A stretch of DNA of 64,000 nucleotides from Cordylochernes scorpioides (GCA_030710605.1 CP092865.1:135859500-135923499), one strand, 5' to 3'; numbered from the stretch's first letter, positions 31,690 through 42,642 are shown. Program-made: numbers and translations. The notes: a model not told the origin generated them from the letters alone.

Positions 31690-32195
31690 TTATATGGCAA
31701 GATTGGATTCAATTGTTTCTTTGATGAACAACCTGAAAATGATGAAGGGCTGAAATTCTTGATAGATATAATGTTGAAAAGATTATTCCATTCAATTGGG
31801 AGGTATAATTGTAATAAAACTTTTAAATTTTATTATGGGTTGAACTCTGATTGAATTGGTAGAGAAAAGGATATATTCTCCCGGGCTTTTTTAATAAATA
31901 TGTTTCATGGTCTATTCAATTTTTTTAAAAATGATTCAGGATTTGAAGTACCAGTCATTCATTTCAAAAAATATTCTGAGTCAGATGCCACTGCGCTCAC
32001 ATCTTAAATATAACATAGGGTTGACACTACTGTACTACTGTCGTAAACATTATCAAGGTTAGCGCTGCTTTACTGCCATCTTAAACATGGTAAAGAGTCC
32101 TAGCTAGAGTACTGATATCTTACTAATATTCAAGATTCACATTTTCTTGGATGGCCTTTCAAATATGATCAAAGTTTAACATCGCACTATTGATT
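31690..32195. other. Unique AT-rich DNA
   Basis: No gene or repeat recognised. The 3' part (GCTGATGTCTTAAA-like phrases) grades into the 39-bp array. Confidence 0.45.
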
Positions 32196-32199
32196 CTCA

Positions 32200-33180
32200 G
32201 AAGGATCAAAGTTCGACGCCACTATGCTGATGTCTTAAAAATGTTCTACATTCGAAGCGCTGTGGAGATGTCTTAAGGATACTGTAGGCATTGACGCTTG
32301 TTAAACCTTCCTAGATATTCTGGGTTTGACACTGTTGAGTGAACGTCCTAGACATTTTCTTGGTTCGAAACCACTGGGAAGCATCCTAGACATAAGCTTG
32401 GTTTGACACAGCTGTACAAACATATTAAACATAATCTCGGTTCAACGCCGCTGTGCAAACGTCTTAGACATGAGCTTGGTTCGACACCGCTTTGCAAACG
32501 TCTTGGACATGAGCTTGGTTCGCCGCCGCAGTGAAAACGTCTTAGACATGAGCTTGGTTCGACGCCGCAGTGAAAACGTCTTAGATATGAGCTTGGTTCG
32601 ACGTAGCTGCGCAAACGTCTTAGAGATGAGCTTGGTTCGACGCCGCAGTGCAAACGCCTTAGACATGAGTTTGGGTCGACGCCGCAGTGTAAACGCCTTA
32701 GACATGAGTTAGGGTCGACGCCGCAGTGCAAACGTCTTAGACATGTGCTTGGTTCGACGCCGCAGTGCAAACGCCTTAGACATGATCTTGGTTCGACGCC
32801 GCAGTGCAAACGTCTTAGACATGAACTTGGTTCGACGCCGCAGTGCAAGCGTCTTAGATATGAGTTAGGTTCGACGCCGCAGTGCTAACGTCTTAGACAT
32901 GAACTTGGCTCGACGCCGATGTGCAGCGTCTCAGACATGGTCTTGTTTTGACGTCGCTATGCAAGCGTCTTAGACATGATTCAGTTCGACGCCACTATTC
33001 AAGCGTCTTAGAAATTATACTGGCTCGAAGCCGCTGTGCATTGACGTCTTAGAAATAATACTGGAACGACGCCGTTGTGCAAACATCATAGAAATGTTCT
33101 TGGTTCGACGCTGCTATGCAAACGTCTTAAAAACAAAGGGTTCTACTCTGCTATGTTGGAGTACAAAAAATGTTTCACGG
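32200..33180. repeat. 39-bp minisatellite, ~22 copies, graded decay at both ends
   Basis: The unit is about CTTAGACATGAGCTTGGTTC followed by GACGCCGCAGTGCAAACGT. The central copies (32460-32900) are very similar and the outer ones progressively diverged. The 39-bp period equals 13 codons, so long frames are open on both strands (for example 166 codons on the -). The units are CpG-rich in AT-rich surroundings. Confidence 0.92.
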
Positions 33181-33239
33181 TGGCACTCCGATGTGCTAGA
33201 GTATCAAAAATGATAGTCACTGTGCTGACCTGTAAAGGT

Positions 33240-33375
33240 CTAGTCTAGTGGCTGGAAGTCCTCAGCGGCTCTCCCACGGAATAACAGGTCCCTCCATTCT
33301 CCGCCCATGGTGCTACGGCGTCCACGTCCCAGTTCACTCTCCCAGGTTATTGCCCCTGCCACATCATAAAGTCTC
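33240..33375 (-). other. GC-rich island, possible terminal exon on - strand
   Basis: Reading leftward from a GACTTTATGATGTGGCAG acceptor-like site, one frame is open (ITWESELGRGRRSTMGGEW and on to FQPLD, then TAG). A similar acceptor-like phrase, GACTTTATAATGTAGCAG, precedes the island at 35060-35180. I do not recognise the protein. It could equally be a dispersed repeat. Confidence 0.3.
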
Positions 33376-34149
33376 ATTAGAAAATATCTAGAATTTAATT
33401 ATTCAAAATCAAATATCAAAGAGTTGAAAATATTCATCATTATAAAATAAAGAATGTGACAATCAAAGAATATTTGTATGTATACCAGAGATTATTCTAT
33501 TTGACATATCGGACGCGATATCCCATCTCGGGATACTTGCGCCAAAATACATTTTTTGCAACCTATATTTTGCAACCAATATAAACGATTGAATTCTAAA
33601 ACAGAAGAGAAAATCTAAAATGAATTATTTTAGCAACCTATATACAATTCATTATATGCTACTCAATAACCGACTAAAAACCCAATTAAAACTGAAACGA
33701 TTGTTTTCTCAAACAGAAGAGAAAATCCAAAATGAATTTACAAAAATTATTGAATTTTACATAAGTGTCTTTGTCATATACAAATTCGCAAATTTCTTGA
33801 TGGGATAAAAATGATTACATCTGTAGCTGTGAAATATCGGACATTCTAATAATAAATGTATTGAGTCTTGGTCTTATTTTCCACAGAAGCAGCTAGGATC
33901 ATCCGTTGCCCCGATTTTCGACAGAAATTCTCCAAAATTACCATGATTTGTGATGAACTGCGAGTTATAAAAATTTGGACGAAAATAAAAAGGAATTCCA
34001 AATGGGAAAAATATTCGGAATGTTTCATTAGTGTTAGCTATTGTTTCGGCCATTCTTGATTCTATGAAGTTATGAATTATAGTTGGGGCATGCGGTCTAA
34101 ATAAATTAATTTATTCTTTTGAGAAATTGGCCAATTCGTATTTTATTAT

Positions 34150-34560
34150 CAAAGATTCTATGTGATCTGTGAGAATAGGTATTTTTGCCAAACTATGAAT
34201 ACAATTTGATGAGGTCGTTTTATAAGCTCTCACTACCCAAAGAAGAATCTGATATTGCTGCGAGTTTAATCTTTGCTTACTTCTTTTATCAATAAATTTA
34301 TACCATATTTCAGATCCATAGGTTAGTATTGGCCTGAAAAGAGTTTTATATAAAATTAATCTTTTTTAGCATCCAATCCCCACATTTTCCCACAGAGTGA
34401 AAATAACAGATTTTTCATATGGTTGGTATTACAAAGAATATCATTAATGTGGGGTGTGAAGTTAATTGAGATGGTATGTATAAAATATGGTAGATGGAAA
34501 TTTTGCCGACAAGATATCAATCTATAAAGATAAAGGTCGCCTCTTCCATCAAAATAGATG
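34150..34560 (-). pseudogene. Decayed LINE reverse-transcriptase C-terminal fragment
   Basis: On the - strand a frame near 34320 reads LYKTLFRPILTYGSEIWY, then RLNSQQYQILLWVVRAY. This is the typical post-RT region of I/R1/jockey-type LINEs. Stops and frameshifts break it, and the catalytic RT part is missing. Confidence 0.65.
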
Positions 34561-34569
34561 TCAAAACTA

Positions 34570-34740
34570 GACGCCATCTATTTACCGTCGCCGCAAACTA
34601 GCGGCCTCGGGTCTGTGGCAAAGCCACAACACCAGTTTTGGTAAACTGTGAAGCGTCCACCTAGAGACCATGGTTTCGGGCTAATGGCCCTCGTCAGCTT
34701 AGGGCGGATTTTATTCCATGAGATTCACAAGAGATCCAAT
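34570..34740 (-). mobile_element. Family G repeat with hammerhead core
   Basis: A moderately GC-rich block (CGTCGCCGCAAACTAGCGGC ... CCATGAGATTCAC) surrounding the ribozyme at 34666-34697. I could not define its ends or a TSD. Confidence 0.5.
34666..34697 (-). ncRNA. Type-I hammerhead ribozyme core, family G
   Basis: On the - strand: CTGACGA (34697-34691), stem II GGGC/GCCC with loop CATTA (34690-34678), GAA, the 8-nt palindrome ACCATGGT as stem III (34674-34667), then C17 (34666). That gives the classical GUC cleavage triplet. Outside the core, CCTAAG and TCTAGG can form stem I with one A-C mismatch. All invariant nucleotides are intact. Confidence 0.8.
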
Positions 34741-35059
34741 GAACTCAAAATCTGCCAAAGAGGTGTTTAGCTGGTAGAGTAGCTAGGCCAATTCAATGGC
34801 CAAAATATAGATGGAAATTTAGGGTTTGAAGTCGCTATGCTGACATTTCAAACACAAAGGTTTTAATTAAATTAAATGAATTTTAAAATATTTACAGAGT
34901 TTCTCTATTCAGATTTTGGGAGTCAAGTTTTGCATCTATATTTCAAGTAGCAAATATTTTAAAATTTATTCAATTCAATTATTATTTTATTTGCATCTAT
35001 ATTTCAAGTATAAATGTTTTACCTCAATTGCTAGAATATTAGAAATCTTATATGGTCGC

Positions 35060-35180
35060 TGAGCTCCCCTGTATTGTACAGTGGTTGTAGGTACTGAGCC
35101 CCACGGATAAACACCAACAGCTTTTTCCATTACTGCCTGTTTTTTCTCCCTGGTGGATGGCCGTCTGCTACATTATAAAG
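35060..35180 (-). other. GC-rich island, possible internal exon on - strand
   Basis: After the acceptor-like TTTATAATGTAG, one - strand frame stays open (EKKQAVMEKAVGVYPWGSV ... RGAQRPYK). The surrounding DNA is very AT-rich. No family recognised. Confidence 0.3.
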
Positions 35181-35759
35181 TCCGATTAAAATCATTAACC
35201 ACATTCTTTGAAATCTCATAATAAATCTATCTATTTTTTAAATTTTATTTTAAGAAGTATGTGACAAGGATGATTCTCTTGAATATAATGTAAAATTAGC
35301 ATACATGAATAATATCTAGTAAGAATATAAAGTATTCAAAATGCTTTTAAAATTAATATTTATGACTCTTTCCTATATAATATTTTAATATTGACAGTAT
35401 TGTGTATCAAAATTCCTAAAATTTCTAGAATTTTGTTAGTCTTCTTAAAGGTTTGAAAACTCAAATTTATCTTCAAATAAAAATATTGCAATTTTTCATT
35501 ATCATACTTTAAGACATTTTAAAATATCTTTAATTTTAATTGTTATAGCTGAAAAATAATTAGCAATATTGCTATGTAAATTCAAATTAAGGCATTTTTA
35601 AATGCTATAAAAGAGACACAAATACCTAGAATTCAAATAAATTTTGAGTTCTGATGATTTGCCACACAATTAGAAAATTGAACACACTCTCTATAAACTA
35701 TAATATTCAAGTTAAAATAATAAAACTGCGTTGTTTTGATAAGAAATAGGATTCAGGGC

Positions 35760-35860
35760 CGCCTCGAGTGTTGTATGAGCCCAGGTAGAGATTCCTTGCT
35801 GCGTCCACATCCCACTCATTCTTCCTTTTTCTCTCTCCCCTTTTCCCAAATTTTATAACT
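35760..35860 (-). other. GC-rich island, possible exon on - strand
   Basis: The - strand frame NEWDVDAARNLYLGSYNTRG is open. The phrase GCGTCCACATCCCA here parallels GCGTCCACGTCCCA in the 33.3-kb island, so the two may be related exons or repeat copies. Confidence 0.28.
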
Positions 35861-36021
35861 GAGCTTTCAATATTATCGACTCAACAATAGAATAATATAA
35901 TAAGGAGTGTTGTTATCTTGTTGTCATTATGATTAAATGAAACTGCGCGTCCTTTCATTCACTGTCCTCGGGGCGGCCCCAATCACCTAGTAAGAAGTAA
36001 AGGAAAAGTTGAGAAACTCAC

Positions 36022-36085
36022 CTGCCAGTGACTTGGCAGCTGCCACAGGATGGCTCCAGTGTTGACGGCGGTGTGGAGTTGTCAT
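36022..36085 (-). CDS. Possible first coding exon with splice donor, - strand
   Basis: ATG at 36085-36083 opens MTTPHRRQHWSHPVAAAKSL and ends at CACTGGCAG followed by GTGAGT, a strong donor. Upstream (36090-36480) is GC-rich and CpG-containing, as expected of a promoter. I do not recognise the product, and no downstream exon is certain. Candidates are the islands at 35760, 35060 and 33240. Confidence 0.3.
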
Positions 36086-36089
36086 GTTG

Positions 36090-36480
36090 TGTGTTGTTTC
36101 TGTGGAAGCGCGCCGTTGTACCTAACACTGTGACAGTGGAGCCCTAGATGACGGATGGGCCAGAGTCCGTTGACCGTCCTGCAACATCTCTGCTGAGGGA
36201 GGGACAACGGAAAACTGCCACCATCCGGGAGGGTGTGAGAGTGGAGGTGTACTTATAGTACGTGGGCTGGCGAGTGGGGGTGTTGAGATTGTTGATGACC
36301 CACCCAATATGATACTGGGAGACTAGACACTCGTGTAACAGAACCCCGGCTCGTAAAACATGGGGTCTATGGCTCTGAATGGTGTGAGTAGGGAGCCGGG
36401 GGTGGGGGGTGTGGTGTATGTAACCTTCCCTCCCCACTCCTCCCTGTAACCACGGCAGCAACACCGTCAGTACTTATAGC
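36090..36480 (-). promoter_or_regulatory. GC-rich, promoter-like region
   Basis: A 390-bp GC-rich block in AT-rich DNA directly upstream of the putative - strand exon. It could be a CpG-type promoter or another repeat. No TATA box chosen. Confidence 0.25.
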
Positions 36481-36489
36481 TCCTTCCAA

Positions 36490-37105
36490 TCGAATAATAC
36501 CTACTGGTTACTATGTATATATATATATATGATAATCTAATAAATATTCATCCTCATTAGTCGTGAATAAGTATTGAAATATCCTTTAAAAATGCCCCAT
36601 TAATTTATTTTCATGTAATTTTTTAAAAAATAGAAATCTAAAAGTAAGTTGCAGCTCTATCTCACCTGCGCTATTTCCACAAAAATATCCAAAATGATAA
36701 TTTTCAAAAAAAAAAAAAAAAAGGGAAAACCCCGCGTTAAAAGAACAAACCTGAACAATGTGAATACCAACCAAAACATTCATCACTTCACCAATTAGTG
36801 GGTGTCACTTGGAATACTAAGAAAAATCATTGAGATAAGACAAATAACTGGAGAACTGTTTTCAAATCTCCATCTCATTCAAAGATATCAAGTATTAGGC
36901 TCTTATTCACAAACATAAAAAAAACACTATTGAGGTAACAAAAAATGACATTTGAATACCAATAATGTCACCAATTAGATAAATCCCAGCTCGGTTACCT
37001 CAAGGTTCAGTTACTGTTGTATATATATTCTAATTGATTAAATATTTCCACAGAGTACGTGTGTAAGATCACAAGTAAATCCTTTGTCACCCCAAGTTAT
37101 CCTGC
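36490..37105. other. AT-rich DNA
   Basis: Only a (TA)n near 36513 and an A run at 36706-36722 are seen. Confidence 0.5.
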
Positions 37106-37107
37106 TT

Positions 37108-37203
37108 CTCACATATGTAGACATGTGGTGCACTTAGAGTAAATGCAGTCGCCCTCATGGCCTGTACCACGTGTACTAGGGATGAGCAATAAAAAAAAAA
37201 AAA
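37108..37203 (+). mobile_element. 3' end of tRNA-SINE with A tail
   Basis: GTAGACATGTGGTGCACTTA ... GTACCACGTGTACTAGGGAT, then an A run. It is 5'-truncated and on the + strand. Confidence 0.8.
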
Positions 37204-37281
37204 GTAAATAGGCGCTAACTGTAAAAAAAAGTTCCGTTGTTTTAATATTTGTTTCTCTTTTATATTTTGTTTTCTTATAAA

Positions 37282-37518
37282 TCTACTTATATAATTGCCT
37301 TATTCTGTCTGTGTGAAGTTCATGGATAGATTTTGGTCAGAATGGATAAAATAAAAGAAGTGTCAAGGGATGGGAATCGAACCCACGACCTTCCGCTTAC
37401 CGGGCAGATGCCATGACCACTAGGCCACATGACCACAATTTATAATTGTAACAAATAATATTTGAATCAAAACATTCAATCGGGTTAAACACGGGCGTTG
37501 CCCGGGTCATTCGGCTAG
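37282..37518 (+). mobile_element. Non-autonomous Helitron, 237 bp, with tRNA-Thr-like module
   Basis: It starts TCTACTTATATAATTG directly after an A and ends CGGCTAG before a T (5'-TC ... CTAG-3', A/T target). A GGGC-GTT-GCCC hairpin lies about 14 nt before the end. These are the hallmarks of Helitrons. Internally, the - strand holds a tRNA-like segment (A box TGGCCTAGTGG, anticodon-like loop with GGT, B box GGTTCGATTCC; 37373-37435). It looks degenerate (C at position 33) and is not called as a gene. Confidence 0.8.
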
Positions 37519-37519
37519 T

Positions 37520-37915
37520 CAATAAATATAATGTTTAATTAATATTCATGGAATCAGTTTCATTAAAAATTCTAAGCGATGTCAACAGCCTGTCCTTTGT
37601 GACATATATAGATGAATGCCTTTGAATTGAGAAGAAACACATTCGATTATTTTCAGACGACACTGACATTCTGTAGCTTTGACTTTCTCATTCAATAGAC
37701 ATTTTCTTAAATTCCAAGAAACCTGGATCTTTGCAATGACTTTGTGCCAAATTGGTGCGTCACATTAACTCTCAAGAATGAAGCAATATTTTTCCTCAAT
37801 CAAAGAGACAAAATGAAAAGCCACTATTTGAACGATTTTTTCAAGACAGGGTTGAATGGAAAGACAATTTTTAAAAATCCTAGATAAATATTTACCATTA
37901 CAAAAACATCGGTTT
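37520..37915. other. AT-rich DNA
   Basis: Nothing recognised. Confidence 0.5.
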
Positions 37916-37921
37916 TTCAAA

Positions 37922-38144
37922 TTAAAGATACTACGGCCAGTAAATTTTTTTATTATCTCGACGTTTCGACAAAATATTTTTGTCCTCGTAAGGAGCGAAC
38001 AGAAATTAAAACCTTTGGCAAAAAGTTTAAAATTATTCTTGTTTTTTTTTTTGCCAAATGTTTTAATTTCTGTTCGCTCCTGACGAGGACAAAAGATTTT
38101 TGTCGAGAAAATAAAAAATATTTACTGACCGAAGTATCTCTAAT
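37922..38144. mobile_element. Hairpin element, family I, with two inverted hammerhead-type cores
   Basis: The arms (AAGATACTACGGCCAGTAAA left; TTTACTGACCGAAGTATCT right) are imperfect inverts. The left core on the - strand (37957-37995) has stem I CTC/GAG, stem II GGACAAAA/TTTTGTC, GAA, palindrome ACGT and C17, but CTTACGA. The right core on the + strand has a correct CTGACGA at 38080-38086 but has lost 8 nt spanning GAAACGTC. Each copy thus has a different single lesion. Confidence 0.75.
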
Positions 38145-38832
38145 TAGAAGAACTATTAATTCCAGCCAGGCAGCCTCTATCTTTACGATAAAAACATCGC
38201 TATCAAATTAAATCTAGCAAAGCCAGCACAACATGCATTATCCATACTATTAGAATGTACCTTCTTCAAATTACAAAAGAACAATTTATACAAGGTTAAT
38301 TATCATTCATTACCAAAATCAAAATTGATTACAGCAGCTTTTGAAACAATTTTAAAATATTTGCAACATTTGAAAACAAAACCATCAAAAATTTTCAAAA
38401 CGCTCTTTGATCGCTCTTCTCTTTGATCGATCTCAATTTAGATAACCCCAATGACTATATTAGAACAATCATATCGTTTTTACGAAAAAAAAATTTGAAT
38501 GTTACCTCAAAGAGGGCCTTCAAAAACAAATATGACATAAAAAGCATTAAAGGCCGAAATGTGTGTGTGTGTGTGTGAATTCCCAATCAAGTGAAAATAC
38601 TTTAAACCTAAACAGGCCAGAGAAACCTCTTCTAATAAAAAAAAAAAAAAAAAACAAGACAGGCCGAAGTTTCCGAACCAAAGGATACTTCCTCTCTCAA
38701 AATATTTGTAGATTTAATGACTCATCGCAGTAAATATAGTGGCTCGAGCCGACTATTCTGGGAGATGTCTAAAGTTATTTTGAAATAACTGTATTCTTAA
38801 ACATTCAATCTATATTGTACTCAAATGCATAC
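38145..38832. other. AT-rich DNA with short microsatellites
   Basis: A (TG)n tract near 38560 and an A run near 38638. No gene recognised. Confidence 0.5.
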
Positions 38833-38844
38833 ATGATTGTCTTT

Positions 38845-39002
38845 CATGGTAAACGGTTTGCGGATTTCAAACAAATTAGAAAGAAGGAATCATATATTGC
38901 CGCAACTCTTTTTTATAATTAGCTGAAGAAGGGCTTGCCCGAAAGCTTCTTTTATCGCGTTAATAAAAAAGAGTTGCGGCGATATATGATTCCTTCTTTC
39001 TA
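38845..39002. mobile_element. Hairpin retroposon, family B, 12-bp TSD
   Basis: ATGATTGTCTTT is duplicated at 38833-38844 and 39003-39014. The palindromic arms (38876-38916 and 38963-39003) enclose a hammerhead-like apex. The arms would act as an extended stem I around the core. Confidence 0.8.
38921..38949 (+). ncRNA. Hammerhead-like core at hairpin apex, family B
   Basis: AG, CTGAAGA (38923-38929), one extra A, stem II GGGC/GCCC with a 2-nt loop, GAA, palindrome AGCT, then T as position 17. The conserved core is met, but the unpaired A at the base of stem II is non-standard. Confidence 0.5.
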
Positions 39003-39014
39003 ATGATTGTCTTT

Positions 39015-42000
39015 GTTTGATAGGTCAAACAAGAGCATTGGACAATTTCCAAAAATGAAAACGTCAACAATCAATTGGTATTACTCCCGATAGTTGACAG
39101 GATCCAGTTATACATCCAGGGGATGTTATTTCGCAATATGTTACCAATCTCTCTGAACTTCCTCTACTGTTAAACGGTTTTACATCAAGTTTGTGTAATG
39201 TTAAGAATGAATGGTGGTTGTGGGGTTAGTGAGGGAGTAGACTTGGGGAACAGCCGTGAAGAGAGTGAGTGATGTAGGGAGAACTAGTAAAGTAGAAGTA
39301 TTTTTTTTGAGACCACGTCGAGAGAAAAAAGTTTGTAGGGAATTGGTACAAGAGAAAAAAACAATAACAAAACCAAAAGTGTCTTGTCTGAGGTGTAAGA
39401 ATGTATTTATAAGCTGGGGTCACGTGCTTAGTATAATGATCGCCTCCTGAAGAATCTTGTCAAGGTGTTGTAACACTTTCAAGGATTATGTAAATAAGTT
39501 GTCGAAAAATTGCACAGATGTCGAAGTAAAAAATAATGGTCATGCTCATCACCTTTTATTTTATTTTAAAGAAGTGATTGATTTTGAATTTGTGCCTTAA
39601 AAAGGCAAAAGTCAACTAACATGTTTATAGGGAAGTTCTGTATCGTCATCTTATCAAAATTAAGAAGACGACAACTATGGTCCACAAAATACTTCTTTTT
39701 GCTTCACGATAATGCAAAGCCTCAAAAGGCAAATATTTAGATCAATTAGTTTCTGGCTAAAAGAGGTAACTACCCCCCCCCCCCCCATTTCTCTGAGACT
39801 TTCGCCTTGCAACTTTTTTTGTTTTTGTTTGACAGTCTGAAAAAGAACTTAAAAGAACAATATATTCTACAGTTGGAATATTGAAAAGTCTTTAAGCCTG
39901 TGATTTCGCATCTTGTTTTTCATAACAATCAAAAATATGGGGAAAGTTTGTCAGAGCAAATGGTGGTTATTTTGAAGAAGATTAATTGGGCTAAATATTT
40001 AAAAATTAATTTTTCATTTGAATGTTCATTTTTAACCAATTATTTGTTTTCTCACTACTTTTTAGACAAACCTTGTAATTTTTTTGCATTCATAAAGTAC
40101 ACAATATAAGGTCACGCATTGAAAAGAATATTGAGCAAATGAACCTTTAGGAAGTTAAAAAATATATATTTGATTACAGCATTAATCAGTTCCTGGTCGT
40201 CTGTTTTGGTATCAGATTTGGTAGCTCAGATCATGCTATTCAACGTTGTTTACACTTTCTTTGAGCTTTTTGATGTCTAAGTGGAATGCTATTAATCCCA
40301 ACTATACCTATCTTGAAAGATGGAATTGAGCACTTCGGTCACATTAATGAACAACGCCATGAAGAATATCAATAAAGAGTACTATGTGCTGGCAAAGCCT
40401 TGCTAGCCATTTACCCATCAAGCTATTACATACCTAGCTCTATACTGAATACTTAATGAATCAATAAAAATTACAATTTCCGGAAAGATACCCATTTCTG
40501 TGGACCTCTGGTAGCAGGGTTTGCCGAGTATTTAAATACCCTAAGTTAGGGGTCAGGTTAGGTTAGTTTCAGATAGGTTAAATTATTTTATGTTAAGTTT
40601 TATGTTAGGTTGACTTTGAAATGGAATTATTTATTCCCAGAGATGTCCTAGCGTGGAATAATACAATCGCCGATGGTCCTCTTAAATCTTCCCCAATTCC
40701 AGCTATAAACGTTTGTTTTAAGTCAAAATTATACTTCTTGCATGAATTTTGGCGCACATCCTATATATATTGCAATTGTTTGGGAAGATAGATTTCTTGT
40801 GTAAGAAAATCACCTCTACCTCATAATAAATGCATTAAATATGATGCCTCTTTTTTATTTTCTCTAGTTAGAAATCTTAGAATCGAATTGTGCTACAACA
40901 CCAGCGTAGCAAAATGGAACAAAAGTCAGCAAACTGTATTCCCTGGAGTCAGAGCATGACCTTCTCTGTGACAGTTACGTTGTCACAGTATCTTACTGAA
41001 GAAGTTATGATCACGACTGGATCTACCAAATGGGTGTTTGAGTTGGTGAAATGGTGTTTGTATCTTTCTTTATATTCGACACTATAATGTTGATGATTTT
41101 CTCATATTACATATCGTCCTTACTGAGCATTCCTTTATAATACTCACATCCAGGATGTGAACGACACTTCAGCAAAGATCAAAGTGTAGTATCTTACATT
41201 AATTTGAATTAAAATTAAATTTCAAACAAATTGAGAAATATCTATTTTCTCTACAGTTTCCCAATCATTTAGAGCTATTATATTAATCCTGGAGTGTAGT
41301 TGCTTATAAATACGTGTGACATGATCATGATATTAACCAAATATATATACATCCTCTTTTTCATTCATTCGAAATTTTTATCATCATGATATCCTGAAAA
41401 GACACTCCTCCATGACGTCCAATTAGTGTGTAAAATACCTTGAAGACCATATTTGTAGGTTGATAAGAAAATAACTTGTTGGAAAAAAATGAAATAATAC
41501 AAACAAATTTCTAAAAATTAACCATTATCAGTTGAATATGTAATAATCCACGTGAGCTCAATACTCAGTAAAATAAAGTTCTTAACCTAGCCTTACATCT
41601 CATCTATACTGATGTGTAGATATATTCAATTGTGGTTTTATATTTTATGAAAGTACAAATGGTTAGAAAATATTGATTTGTGTTTATATATAGTTAATTT
41701 TTTATTAGTAATATTTGCGGTAATTCCAGAATTGAATTAGCATTGGAAAGATACAAAATTTGCTGAGAATATTGGCAAACGACATTTGTCTTTTGCTTAA
41801 TCCTCAACATTTGAATTCGAATCTTGAGAGAGAGTCCTATATATGATTTTCAATATATGAATAAGTTTCTTTGCTTCGTTCCAGTATCAATATATTTTAT
41901 GAATAAATTCATTTGAAAATCGAATATAATGAGTGACATATATATGATTTTCAATATAAGGAATATGTATCTTTGCTTATTTTCAGTATCAATATATTTT

Positions 42001-42240
42001 ATGAATGACATATTTGAATATAATTCATCTTGTTCCCATTTTATTTTCTATGAAGTTGACACTTACTTCTTGCTCGCTTTCTTGAAGCATTTAAGAAACT
42101 TGAAACAACCCATCTTGCTGATAGCTTTGATCGCTTGCTTGATATCGATTATCTGTGGCGTTGCGAGGATCCAACAAAAAACTTGTGAAATATTATAAAA
42201 TATAGTTTTATTATTTCAATCAAATTTAGGTTTTAAACAC
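39015..42240. other. AT-rich intergenic DNA without recognised genes
   Basis: 3.2 kb with only chance ORFs under 90 codons, a C run at 39773-39786 and a short TTAGG-like phrase near 40560. No repeat of the window recurs here. Confidence 0.5.
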
Positions 42241-42249
42241 TACCTATTA

Positions 42250-42642
42250 TACCGATGTTTAGCTCGGAGTTTGTTTTCGATGATTTCTCTGCTCCCAATT
42301 CTACATTAATGAAGAAGATTTCCTTCCTGTTATCTTGGCACCTGTATATTTCTCTCTCTCTAATCTCGGACGGGGATGTCGAGAATCAGCTGATCGAGAT
42401 TTTCGACCAGCTGAACGAGGCATCTTTCCCCTATATAAGTGACCGTTTTGCAAGGAACAGATCATGTTCGCGACCCCTTACCGCGAAGATAGAAAGTATC
42501 TTCTCAGCGAACTCTCGACTGAACACAAGATAATTCTCTCTGAATTCCTCAACATTGTCAATGAGCATGTTGGGGACAAGAACTCCGTAATTGGCAAGGG
42601 CTTGTCCGGACTCAAAGCGGCTTTAAGCTCTTGATAGGATTC
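42250..42642 (+). other. Unidentified coding-like sequence interrupted by copia
   Basis: Frames open in part (GDVENQLIEIFDQLNEASF; then in another frame REDRKYLLSELSTEHK ... GKGLSGLKAALSS). Frame changes suggest an old pseudogene or an element fragment. The copia insertion duplicated GATTC at 42638-42642 and 61081-61085, so 61081 onwards is its continuation. Not identified. Confidence 0.35.

Noticed and set aside
32348-32848. 166-codon frame with CGVEPSSCLRRLH repeats
   Set aside because: A by-product of the 39-bp period. Other frames on both strands are equally open.
37373-37435. tRNA gene on the - strand
   Set aside because: Good A and B boxes, but C at the U33 position, weak stems, and a position inside a Helitron. 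Treated as a tRNA-derived module.
40550-40620. Telomere-like TTAGG repeats
   Set aside because: Only two or three imperfect units (AGGTTAGGTTAG), far below an interstitial telomere.
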